This document shows positions 7,996 through 14,091 of a stretch of DNA of 14,091 nucleotides, in pieces. Numbering within the stretch: the stretch's first letter is position 1; each line of letters opens with the position of its first letter. Under the pieces are notes generated by a model. It searched no databases. It was not told the DNA's origin and saw only the letters and a list, made by a program, of their open reading frames with translations. Origin of the DNA: an uncultured Methylobacteriaceae bacterium (GTDB taxonomy: Bacteria > Pseudomonadota > Alphaproteobacteria > Rhizobiales > Beijerinckiaceae); contig CALMTJ010000384.1 of assembly GCA_937872715.1 (NCBI GenBank), forward strand, positions 1 through 14,091. The letters are read 5' to 3'. Position numbers and translations under genes: made by a program.

Positions 7996-8780
7996 CCGGC
8001 CTCGCGGCCGCCTGACCCGTTCAGCGGGTTCGTCTCGTCCCAGCCGTAGCGCAGGGTCTCGAATCGCCAGGACAGCGCGTCCACCATCAGCAGCCGGCCG
8101 ACGAGGCCCGTGCCGAACCCGACGATCTCCCGGATGACCTCCAGCGCCATCGCGCAGCCGAGCAGGCCCGCCAGCGCGCCGAGCACGCCGGCCTCCTGGC
8201 AGGTCGGGACGGTGCCGGCCGGGGGCGCCTCGGGGAACAGGCACCGGTAGGTAGGGTTCGGCTGCCCGTCCGGCCCCGTCTCGTGCGCCCGGATGGTGGT
8301 GAGGGAGGCGTCGAACGGACCGAGCGCGCCCGTCACGAGCGGCTTCCCCGCGCGGAAACAGGCGTCCGAGACGCAGTAGCGCGTCGCGAAATTGTCCGAG
8401 CCGTCCGCCACCACGTCGTAGTCGCGCAGCAGTTCGCGGACGTTCCCCGGCCCGATCCGGACGGGGTGCGGCTCCACCGCGACATGCGGGTTCAGGCGCG
8501 CCACCGCCTCGCCTGCGCTGTCCGTCTTGGGCCGCCCGAGATCCGCCGTCCCGTGCAGCACCTGCCGCTGGAGGTTCGACAGGGACACGCGGTCGTCGTC
8601 GACGATCCCGACCGTGCCGATCCCGGCGGCCGCCAGGTACTGGATCAGGGGTGAGCCGAGCCCGCCCGCTCCCACGACGAGAACCCGGGCGGCCTTGAGC
8701 CTCGCCTGTCCGGGTCCGCCGACATCCCGGAGCACGATGTGGCGGGCGTAGCGCGCGATCTCGGCCGCGGAGAAGCTCAT
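7968..8780 (-). CDS. moeB: MoeB/ThiF/HesA-family adenylyltransferase (probable molybdopterin-synthase adenylyltransferase)
   Basis: A 270-residue E1-like enzyme that would adenylate the C-terminal glycine of a sulfur-carrier protein (MoaD or ThiS) for molybdopterin or thiamine synthesis. The nucleotide-binding loop GAGGLGSP is at 37-44, followed by VDDDRV at 60-65, SNLQRQ at 68-73 with the conserved Arg72, Lys85, and DGSDN at 126-130. Cys194 in VPTCQEAG matches the conserved cysteine of E. coli MoeB (Cys187). Of the four zinc cysteines of E. coli MoeB only Cys180 (YRCLFP) is evident; the first is Thr/Pro and the C-terminal CxxC is absent, which I believe is common in rhizobial homologues. The 3' end overlaps the matB stop by 28 bp, tail to tail. 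ThiF versus MoeB function cannot be settled here. Confidence 0.85.
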   Translation of the reverse strand: MSFSAAEIARYARHIVLRDVGGPGQARLKAARVLVVGAGGLGSPLIQYLAAAGIGTVGIVDDDRVSLSNLQRQVLHGTADLGRPKTDSAGEAVARLNPHVAVEPHPVRIGPGNVRELLRDYDVVADGSDNFATRYCVSDACFRAGKPLVTGALGPFDASLTTIRAHETGPDGQPNPTYRCLFPEAPPAGTVPTCQEAGVLGALAGLLGCAMALEVIREIVGFGTGLVGRLLMVDALSWRFETLRYGWDETNPLNGSGGREAGQDPAGPPE

Positions 8781-8834
8781 GCCGCGGTCTTAGCGAATCC
8801 GCGGCGCCGCTGCCACGTCACCCGTTGCGACACT

Positions 8835-8850
8835 GTTGCACGAATGCAAC
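8835..8850. promoter_or_regulatory. Perfect inverted repeat, possible operator
   Basis: GTTGCA and TGCAAC form a perfect 6-bp inverted repeat around a CGAA centre. It lies 55 bp upstream of the moeB start and about 135 bp upstream of the barrel-protein gene, in their shared divergent upstream region. It could be an operator for a dimeric regulator or a small RNA hairpin. No regulator can be named. Confidence 0.4.
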
Positions 8851-8893
8851 GCCCGCCTGCTCGCGACAGGTCTCTCACGGTTAACGGTTAGGG

Positions 8894-8909
8894 TTAAGTC
8901 GCTCTTAAC
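8894..8909. promoter_or_regulatory. Putative CtrA-binding site (TTAA-N7-TTAAC)
   Basis: TTAA at 8894-8897, seven bases, then TTAAC at 8905-8909 match the full CtrA consensus of alphaproteobacteria exactly. The site is 75 bp upstream of the outer-membrane protein start. Three GGTTA units (8879, 8886, 8892) precede and overlap it, and one supplies an additional TTAAC half-site. In a 70% G+C sequence such an AT-only arrangement is unlikely by chance. Confidence 0.6.
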
Positions 8910-8984
8910 TTCCGGATGCAAGGTTGCCCTCGTTCAACTTTGGGCGCGTCCCCCACGACCGCCAAAAAACGAAGGGACCCTCCC

Positions 8985-9800
8985 ATGGGCAGCTTGAAAG
9001 TCTACGCCGCGATGGCGGGGTTTCTGGCCGTTGCGGCGACGTCGGTGACGTCGCAGGCGGCCGACCTCCTGCCTCCCCCCATCATGCCTGAGCCGTTCGA
9101 GTTCGAAGGTGGCGGCTGGTACCTGCGCGGCGATATCGGTTTCACTAACCAGCACACCTCGCGCTACGACAATGTCCTCGGGGCGGACGTGCAGATCGTG
9201 CAGCGCGGCTTCGACGCGTCGCCGTTCGGCGGCATCGGCGTCGGTTACAAGTTCAACAACTGGATCCGGGCCGACCTCACCGGCGAGTACCGGTCGCGGG
9301 CCAATTTCCACGGATTCGACCGCTACGTCGACCCGACCCTGCCGGACGGTTTCGGCTCCAACGTGATCACGGCCTCCAAATCCGAGTGGGTCGGCCTCGC
9401 CAACCTCTACGTGGATCTCGGCACCTGGTACGGCTTCACGCCCTTCGTCGGAGCGGGCGTCGGCTTCGCCCACAACACCGTCCATAACTACCTCGACCTG
9501 AACAACCAGACCGGCACGGTCGCGTTCGCCCGCGAGCAGTCCCGCGACAATCTCGCCTGGGCCGTCCATGCGGGCGTCGCCTACGCGATCAACCCGAACG
9601 TCTCCGTCGAGTTCGCCTATCGCTATCTCCATCTCGGCGAGGCGCGCTCGGGCGACCTGATCACCTATGCGGGCTTCAACGGCGTCTACAACCCGACCAC
9701 GTTCCGCGACGTCGAATCGCATGATTTCAAGTTCGGCATCCGCTACATGTTCGGCGATTTCGGTCCGATCGAGCCGCCGCCGCTCATCCGCAAATACTGA
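8985..9800 (+). CDS. Outer-membrane beta-barrel protein (Omp25/Omp31-like)
   Basis: A 271-residue precursor with a Sec signal peptide (residues 1 to about 26, ending SQA-ADLLPPP), followed by alternating amphipathic stretches rich in Gly, Tyr and Phe: GGWYLRGDIGF, GIGVGYKFNNW, FTPFVGAGVGFAHN, VEFAYRYLHLGEA and HDFKFGIRYMFGD. This is the pattern of the small alphaproteobacterial barrel family that includes Omp25/Omp31. The last strand would end at about RYMFGD, leaving a short proline-rich tail. The role is probably structural in the outer membrane; no substrate is suggested. The ATG is preceded by GAAGGGA at 8971-8977 with 7 nt spacing; a longer reading from 8916 would bury the signal peptide. 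The upstream CtrA box suggests cell-cycle control. It stands as a single-gene unit. Confidence 0.88.
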   Translation: MGSLKVYAAMAGFLAVAATSVTSQAADLLPPPIMPEPFEFEGGGWYLRGDIGFTNQHTSRYDNVLGADVQIVQRGFDASPFGGIGVGYKFNNWIRADLTGEYRSRANFHGFDRYVDPTLPDGFGSNVITASKSEWVGLANLYVDLGTWYGFTPFVGAGVGFAHNTVHNYLDLNNQTGTVAFAREQSRDNLAWAVHAGVAYAINPNVSVEFAYRYLHLGEARSGDLITYAGFNGVYNPTTFRDVESHDFKFGIRYMFGDFGPIEPPPLIRKY

Positions 9801-9843
9801 GCTTTCCGAACATCGAGCCGGCGGTTTCCTTCGGCGTCCTGGC

Positions 9844-9864
9844 GGCGCGGGTCATCCCCGCGCC
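9844..9864 (+). terminator. Possible hairpin terminator after the barrel-protein gene
   Basis: GGCGCGGG (9844-9851) and CCCGCGCC (9857-9864) form a perfect 8-bp stem with a 5-nt loop, 44 bp after the barrel-protein stop. No clear T-run follows, so it may stabilise the 3' end rather than stop transcription by itself. The rest of 9801-9945 shows no gene. Confidence 0.4.
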
Positions 9865-9945
9865 GTTCCCGTTCGCGGCGAGCCGGTTCTTGCACGCGGG
9901 CGCCTTCCTCTCTAAGACGCCCCACGCGGCGGAGACGCCGCCGGC

Positions 9946-10020
9946 GGGCGCGTAGCTCAGCGGTAGAGCACTGTGTTGACATCGCAGTGGTCACAGGTTC
10001 GATCCCTGTCGCGCCCACCA
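9946..10020 (+). tRNA. tRNA-Val (anticodon GAC)
   Basis: A complete cloverleaf of 75 nt including an encoded CCA end. The acceptor stem GGGCGCG pairs with CGCGCCC. The D stem is GCTC/GAGC. The anticodon stem CTGTG/CGCAG encloses the loop TTGACAT, with GAC at 9978-9980 reading GTC and GTT valine codons. The T arm is ACAGG-TTCGATC-CCTGT. It lies between the barrel-protein gene and kpsC with the same orientation. There is no integrase gene or repeated tRNA end nearby, so it gives no sign of being used as an insertion site within the window. Confidence 0.97.
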
Positions 10021-10148
10021 TTCGCCAACCGTCCCCACGCGCCGCGCCCGGCCGGGGACGTGCCGCGTTGACGCCCGCTTGCCCCTCCAGATAGGTCTCT
10101 GCCGCGTCCGCCGGGGACGTGGCCGGGACGGTCCGGCAGGGCAGGAAC

Positions 10149-12140
10149 GTGACGGCAGGCAAGCTGAAGCGCAGGCTCTCGGAGGGTCGCCCCGACCTGA
10201 TCCCGCCGGATACGGAGAGCCGGCGCCGCGTCAGGCTGGCGAGCGAGCCCACCTCCCGGCATCTCAAGCGCAGCGACCGCTGGGAGGAGGGCTTCCTGCG
10301 CCTGCCCGGCGGGCGGGGCGAGCGCGCGCTGAGCTACGTCGTGGACGAGCTCGGCATCTACAACGACGCGACGACCGCCTCCACGCTGGAAGCGCTGCTG
10401 GAGGACGGCGGCTGGGAAACGCCGGAGCTCCTCGCCCGCGCCGAAGCCGGGATCGCCGTCATGCGGCGGCTCGGATTGTCGCTCGACAACGACCCGCGCC
10501 GTCTCCCCTTCGTGGCCGCCTTGCGGCGGACGGTGCCGGAGGGGGGGCAGCGCTCCCCGGTCGTCGCCGTGGTGGATCAGCCGCGGAGCGACCGCGGCGT
10601 CGGCTTCGACCTCGCCGGGCCGGCCCGTTTCGAGGCGATGCTGCACGCGGCATCGTCCGAGAACCCGGGCGCCGCCGTCGTGGTCGTGGCCGACCCGGCA
10701 TCCTGGAAGGCCGGCGAGGGACATCTCGAGAGGCTGGCGTCGCGGCGCGGCGTCCCGGTCCTGACCGATCCCGTGGCGGCGCACACGCTGGTCGAAAGCT
10801 GCGGCCGCCTCTACACCGTGTCGAGCTTCGTCGGTTTCGAGGCGGCCCTGGCCGGTGTGCCGGTGACATGCTTCGGCGTGCCGTTCTACGCCGGCTGGGG
10901 CTTCACGGACGACCGGCTGACCCTGTGGCGCCGGACGCGGAAGCGCGATCCGGTCGACGTCTTCGCCGCCGCCTTCCTGGTCTACTCCCGCTATTTCGAT
11001 CCTTATGACGGCACGCCCTGCTCCTTCGAGGAGGCGCTCGGCATCCTGACGGTGGTGACGGAGCGCGACCGGGAGAACGCCGTGTCGACCCTCGGGCTGG
11101 GCTTCGCCCGCTGGAAGGTCAGGTCCGCGACCGCCACGCTGTCGGCGCCGGGCTTCCGGCCGGTCCTGTCGGACGCCCGGACCGTGTCGCCGGCGCTCAT
11201 GCGGGGGATGGGCCGGGTCGTCGCCTGGGCGAGCCGGATGCCGGCCGGGACGGAGGAGGCCTGCCGGGAGGCGGGCGTGCCGCTCCGGCTGATGGAGGAC
11301 GGCTTCCTCCGTTCGATCGGGCTCGGCGTGGGTCTTCGCCCGGGCGCCTCCTACGTGCTCGATTCGACGGGCGTCTACTACGACGCGACCCGCCCGAGCG
11401 ACTTGGAGACGCTGCTCGAAACGGCCTCGTTCCCGCCGGACCTGCTCGCGCGGGCGGCCCGGCTCCGGGCCGCGATCGTCCGGTCGCGGGTCAGCAAGTA
11501 CAATGTCGGCGCGGCGCCGCTGCCGGTGATTCCGAAGCACGGCCCGGTCGTGCTGGTCGCCGGGCAGGTCGAGAACGACGCCTCCATCCGGCTCGGCCTG
11601 CCGAGCGTGGACGGCAACGCCGCCCTGCTGCGACGCGTCCGCGAACGCAACCCCGGCGCCGTGATCGCCTACAAGCCCCACCCGGACGTGGAGGCGGGCC
11701 TCCGGCCGGGCCGCGTCCCGCCGGACGAACTCGCCGATTACGCCGACATCGTCCTGCACGGCGTTTCCGCCCCGGACGCGATCGAGGCGGCCGACAGCGT
11801 CGAGGTCATGACGTCGCTGATGGGGTTCGAGGCCCTGCTGCGCGGCAAGGCCGTGACGACCCACGGCGTGCCCTTCTACGCGGGCTGGGGGCTGACGCAG
11901 GATCCCGGCTCCCCGCGCCGCACCCGAAGGCTCACCCTCGACGAGCTCGTGGCTGGCGCCCTGATCCTTTATCCCCGCTACATCGAGCCCCGCTCGGGGC
12001 TCCCCTGCTCGCCGGAGGTCCTGGTCGATCGCCTGGCGGAGGGCGACCCGGACCTCACCCGCCGCGAGCCGACGCTGGAGGCAGGCCTGAAGGAGGCCTG
12101 GTCCGTGATCTGGCGGAAGCTCCTCCGGCGGACGGGGTAG
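10149..12140 (+). CDS. kpsC: KpsC-like capsule beta-Kdo transferase with a degenerate N-terminal module
   Basis: A 663-residue two-module protein of the KpsC type (glycosyltransferase family GT99), which extends the poly-Kdo linker anchoring capsule polysaccharide to lipid at the cytoplasmic face of the inner membrane. The C-terminal module (about 340-640) has all landmarks: EDGFLRS 383-389, SKYN 449-452, GQVENDAS 472-479, KPHPD 509-513, MTSLMGFEALLRGK and HGVPFYAGWG 572-581. The N-terminal module (about 40-300) is recognisable by DELGIYNDAT and GVPFYAGWG 243-251, but has EEGFLRL for EDGFLRS, SLDN for SKYN and VADP (180-183) where a K-x-HP motif is expected, and begins about 60-80 residues late. 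It may be inactive. The GTG at 10149 has AGGG 7 nt upstream; GTG at 10119 is an alternative giving 673 residues. The gene converges on kpsS with an 11-bp gap. Confidence 0.88.
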   Translation: MTAGKLKRRLSEGRPDLIPPDTESRRRVRLASEPTSRHLKRSDRWEEGFLRLPGGRGERALSYVVDELGIYNDATTASTLEALLEDGGWETPELLARAEAGIAVMRRLGLSLDNDPRRLPFVAALRRTVPEGGQRSPVVAVVDQPRSDRGVGFDLAGPARFEAMLHAASSENPGAAVVVVADPASWKAGEGHLERLASRRGVPVLTDPVAAHTLVESCGRLYTVSSFVGFEAALAGVPVTCFGVPFYAGWGFTDDRLTLWRRTRKRDPVDVFAAAFLVYSRYFDPYDGTPCSFEEALGILTVVTERDRENAVSTLGLGFARWKVRSATATLSAPGFRPVLSDARTVSPALMRGMGRVVAWASRMPAGTEEACREAGVPLRLMEDGFLRSIGLGVGLRPGASYVLDSTGVYYDATRPSDLETLLETASFPPDLLARAARLRAAIVRSRVSKYNVGAAPLPVIPKHGPVVLVAGQVENDASIRLGLPSVDGNAALLRRVRERNPGAVIAYKPHPDVEAGLRPGRVPPDELADYADIVLHGVSAPDAIEAADSVEVMTSLMGFEALLRGKAVTTHGVPFYAGWGLTQDPGSPRRTRRLTLDELVAGALILYPRYIEPRSGLPCSPEVLVDRLAEGDPDLTRREPTLEAGLKEAWSVIWRKLLRRTG

Positions 12141-12151
12141 GCCCCGCGCAC

Positions 12152-13483
12152 CTACGCCTCCTGGAGCACCTCCGGGCGGCGGCGGCGCTTGTCGGATCCG
12201 GCGACCTTGGGGACGGACCAGGAGCGGTATTCGAGCCAGTCGCCGTTGGCGACGTCGAGCTTGCGGGCGGCGGCCTGGACGGCGGCCTCGCGTCCCTCGC
12301 GCTTGTAGTAGACGCCCCTGATCTGGATATGGGCCGCCATGGTCCTGACGAAGGCCTCCCACAGCTCGGGCCGGGCCGGCACGGCCTCCGTCCAGAACCG
12401 GTCGAGCTCGCCCTGATAGGTCAGGCCCGGGATGTCGTAGACGGCCGCCCCGAGCGTCATGACCGGGCGGCCGACCCGGAGCGCCCAGATGCCGACGGTG
12501 CTGTTCACGGTGACGACCCCCTCCGCCGCCTCGAGCAGACGCCCGAGATTGCCGCCGTCCAGGTAGTCGATCCGGTCGGCGACCCCCCAGCGCCTGGCGG
12601 AGCGCCGCACCACCCGGCCCCAGTTGCGGAGCCCGGGATCCAGCGGATGCACCTTGATGAGCAGCCGCGACCCAGCCGGGGCGTGGGCCGCGAAGGACCG
12701 TATCACCTTGTGGATCGGCGTCTTCAGGTCCGGGAACGGCGAATAGGCGCGGAGCTGGAAGTCGTTCTCCATCTGGAGGGGGAACACGTAATACGGCGTG
12801 CCCGCCTCCCTGACCGCCTCGATGGCGCGGTCGGCGGCCGGGCCGTTGCGACGGGCCTGGAGGATATGGAGCCCCGTCCCGAGATAAACGAGCGCCGGGT
12901 GGTGCACCTGATGCGACCGGTAGCCCGGATGGGTGAACCAGAGGAGCGAGCTCGACAGGTGGTAGAGCATGTCCCAGACTGCCTGGGTGCGGAAGCTGTC
13001 CGTGTAGCGCTGGACGAGGTCGGGCTCGGGCGCCCGCCGGCCGAGATCCATGATCGTGTCCGGGTCGCGCGGGAAGCAGCTCTCGCCGGACATGCCGTCG
13101 CGCTCGAGCGTGATCCAGTCCGGCCGCAGGTAGCCGAAATCGGTGACGGTCACCTTGACGCCGCGGGCCTTCGCGGCCGCGATGGCGACCTTGTGGTAGA
13201 AGCGCTGCTCGCCCAGCAGGACGACGTCCGTGACGGCCTCCCGGTCGAGCAGGTCGGCCACGAAGGCCGGCCAATCCTCGTTCGAGCCGGTGTAGTTGAC
13301 GGCTCCGCCCCGGCGCCAGAACAGCCGGTCGCCGAAGCACAGGTTCACCCGCAGGCAGCGATGGCCGAGCTTCTCCAGCGCGTCCGCCACCTCCGCGAAC
13401 CAGGGCGTGATCGGGCCCTGAAGGAAAAGGAAGACCTGGCGGCCGGTCCTGCCGGCCGGGAGCGATGACGGGTCGGGCTTCAC
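12152..13483 (-). CDS. kpsS: KpsS-like capsule Kdo transferase (initiates the poly-Kdo linker)
   Basis: A 443-residue protein of the KpsS/LipB type, which in characterised capsule systems adds the first beta-Kdo to lyso-phosphatidylglycerol at the inner membrane before KpsC extends it. Landmarks: FLQGPITPWF at 20-29, GEQRFYH at 91-97, PLQMENDFQLRAYS at 235-248, the KVHP motif at 277-280, VNSTVG at 326-331 and YDIPGLTYQG at 349-358. The length is normal and no key segment seems lost. The GTG start at 13483 is preceded by CCGGAG with 5 nt spacing. An upstream extension of the same frame would run into glpK and has no homology-like content. The tail is basic (DKRRRRPEV), which may favour membrane contact. 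It converges on kpsC, and its own upstream region is shared with the divergent glpK. Confidence 0.88.
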   Translation of the reverse strand: MKPDPSSLPAGRTGRQVFLFLQGPITPWFAEVADALEKLGHRCLRVNLCFGDRLFWRRGGAVNYTGSNEDWPAFVADLLDREAVTDVVLLGEQRFYHKVAIAAAKARGVKVTVTDFGYLRPDWITLERDGMSGESCFPRDPDTIMDLGRRAPEPDLVQRYTDSFRTQAVWDMLYHLSSSLLWFTHPGYRSHQVHHPALVYLGTGLHILQARRNGPAADRAIEAVREAGTPYYVFPLQMENDFQLRAYSPFPDLKTPIHKVIRSFAAHAPAGSRLLIKVHPLDPGLRNWGRVVRRSARRWGVADRIDYLDGGNLGRLLEAAEGVVTVNSTVGIWALRVGRPVMTLGAAVYDIPGLTYQGELDRFWTEAVPARPELWEAFVRTMAAHIQIRGVYYKREGREAAVQAAARKLDVANGDWLEYRSWSVPKVAGSDKRRRRPEVLQEA

Positions 13484-13553
13484 GCGAACTCCGGTCGGCG
13501 GGACGGGCACGGGCCTCCGGGTGCGACGCGGACCCGTGACCCTCGCCCATAGA

Positions 13554-13582
13554 CCCTCGCCCCGGGCGCGGGAAGGCGAGGG
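13554..13582. repeat. Inverted repeat in the kpsS-glpK divergent gap
   Basis: CCCTCGCC (13554-13561) and GGCGAGGG (13575-13582) form an 8-bp stem around a 13-nt G+C-rich loop. A second copy of CCCTCGCCC lies just upstream at about 13539-13547 without a separate partner. It may be a small intergenic repeat or an operator between two divergent promoters. The remainder of 13484-13660 shows no gene and no convincing -35/-10 pair. Confidence 0.35.
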
Positions 13583-13660
13583 CGGGCCGCTGTGCCGGAG
13601 ACTTGTGGCCGGTTGACGGCACGCCCGCCCCCGGATCAACCGGCGCGGGGAGGGAGCCGG

Positions 13661-14091
13661 ATGCCTTACATACTCGCCATCGACCAGGGCACCACCTCGA
13701 GCCGGGCGATCCTGTTCCGGCCGGACACGGCCGTGGCGGCCGTCTCGCAGCGTGAGTTCCCGCAGCACTTCCCGGTGCCCGGATGGGTGGAGCACGAGCC
13801 GGAAGACCTGTGGACGAGCACGGTCGAGACCTGCCGGGAGGCCATGGCGGGTGCGGGCGCCCGGGCCGCCGACGTCGCGGCCATCGGGATCGCGAACCAG
13901 CGCGAGACGGCGATCGTCTGGGACCGCCGGACGGGCGACGCCGTCGGGCGGGCGATCGTGTGGCAGGACCGGCGCACGGCCGCCCTGTGCGGGCGGCTGA
14001 AGGCGGAGGGGCACGAGCCGGCCGTGGCGGCCCTGACCGGCCTCCTGATCGACCCCTATTTCTCGGCCACCAAGCTCGCCGCCATCCTGGC
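13661..14091 (+). CDS. glpK: Glycerol kinase, 5' part (runs off the window)
   Basis: The first 143 codons of a glycerol kinase (FGGY family), which phosphorylates glycerol to sn-glycerol 3-phosphate with ATP in the cytosol. The opening MPYILAIDQGTTSSRAILF holds the phosphate-binding loop (DQGTTSSR at 8-15). NQRE at 79-82 and VWQDRRT at 99-105 match the glycerol-contact residues of E. coli GlpK (Arg83, Glu84, Trp103) with an offset of two. The ATG has a strong GGAGG at 13649-13653, 7 nt upstream, with a second GGAG closer in. The frame is open to the window edge, so the gene is truncated only by the window. It is divergent from kpsS; no functional link is apparent. Confidence 0.95.
   Translation, partial: MPYILAIDQGTTSSRAILFRPDTAVAAVSQREFPQHFPVPGWVEHEPEDLWTSTVETCREAMAGAGARAADVAAIGIANQRETAIVWDRRTGDAVGRAIVWQDRRTAALCGRLKAEGHEPAVAALTGLLIDPYFSATKLAAIL

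Noticed and set aside
9946..10020. tRNA-Val as a possible integration site for a genomic island with kpsC
   Set aside because: No integrase gene and no repeat of the tRNA 3' end were found within the window, and the composition of kpsC/kpsS is like that of the neighbours.
9957..13622. A 1221-codon open frame on the minus strand across kpsC and part of kpsS
   Set aside because: It is antisense to kpsC and out of frame with kpsS. Its product is Arg/Gly/Pro/Ala-rich low-complexity sequence without domains; such shadows are normal at 70% G+C.
13484..14014. Upstream extension of the kpsS frame to a start at 14014
   Set aside because: It would lie antisense inside glpK. The homologous region begins right after the GTG at 13483, which has its own ribosome-binding site.

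Overview
The window (about 70% G+C) looks like a chromosomal segment of an alphaproteobacterium, most likely of the order Hyphomicrobiales (Rhizobiales). The grounds are the gene set (a matPQMAB-type malonate operon, an Omp25/Omp31-like barrel protein, a rhizobial-style MoeB), an exact CtrA box, and an intergenic inverted repeat of a kind I associate with this order. The family cannot be fixed from the sequence alone.

Layout. 97-951 (+) is an NlpC/P60 cell-wall peptidase with SH3-like domains. It converges on an aldo/keto reductase (1070-2077, -), with a large imperfect inverted repeat between them. From 2277 to 7995 (+) runs a malonate uptake and catabolism operon: TRAP transporter matP (Tat-type signal), matQ, matM, then malonyl-CoA decarboxylase matA and malonyl-CoA synthetase matB. 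The idea of the pathway is: TRAP imports malonate, MatB makes malonyl-CoA, MatA decarboxylates it to acetyl-CoA. Here matB is broken. About 140 bp appear to be missing near 7667/7668, which removes the A7-A8 motifs and the hinge and shifts the frame. moeB (7968-8780, -) overlaps the 3' end of matB tail to tail.

The 204-bp gap between moeB and an outer-membrane barrel gene (8985-9800, +) is unusually AT-rich for the window. It carries a TTAA-N7-TTAAC CtrA site and a perfect 6-bp inverted repeat. A tRNA-Val(GAC) follows at 9946-10020.

The last third holds two capsule lipid-anchor Kdo-transferase genes, kpsC (10149-12140, +) and kpsS (12152-13483, -), facing each other with an 11-bp gap. KpsS and the C-terminal module of KpsC look intact. 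The N-terminal KpsC module is shortened and has lost several landmark motifs. No capsule ABC-transporter genes are in the window. The window ends inside glpK (13661 onward, +).

Main points of interest: the deleted, frameshifted matB in an otherwise intact malonate operon; the degenerate half of KpsC; the convergent kpsC/kpsS pair; and the putative CtrA control of the barrel protein. I did not find a wholly new system. No CRISPR array, transposase or integrase was seen.
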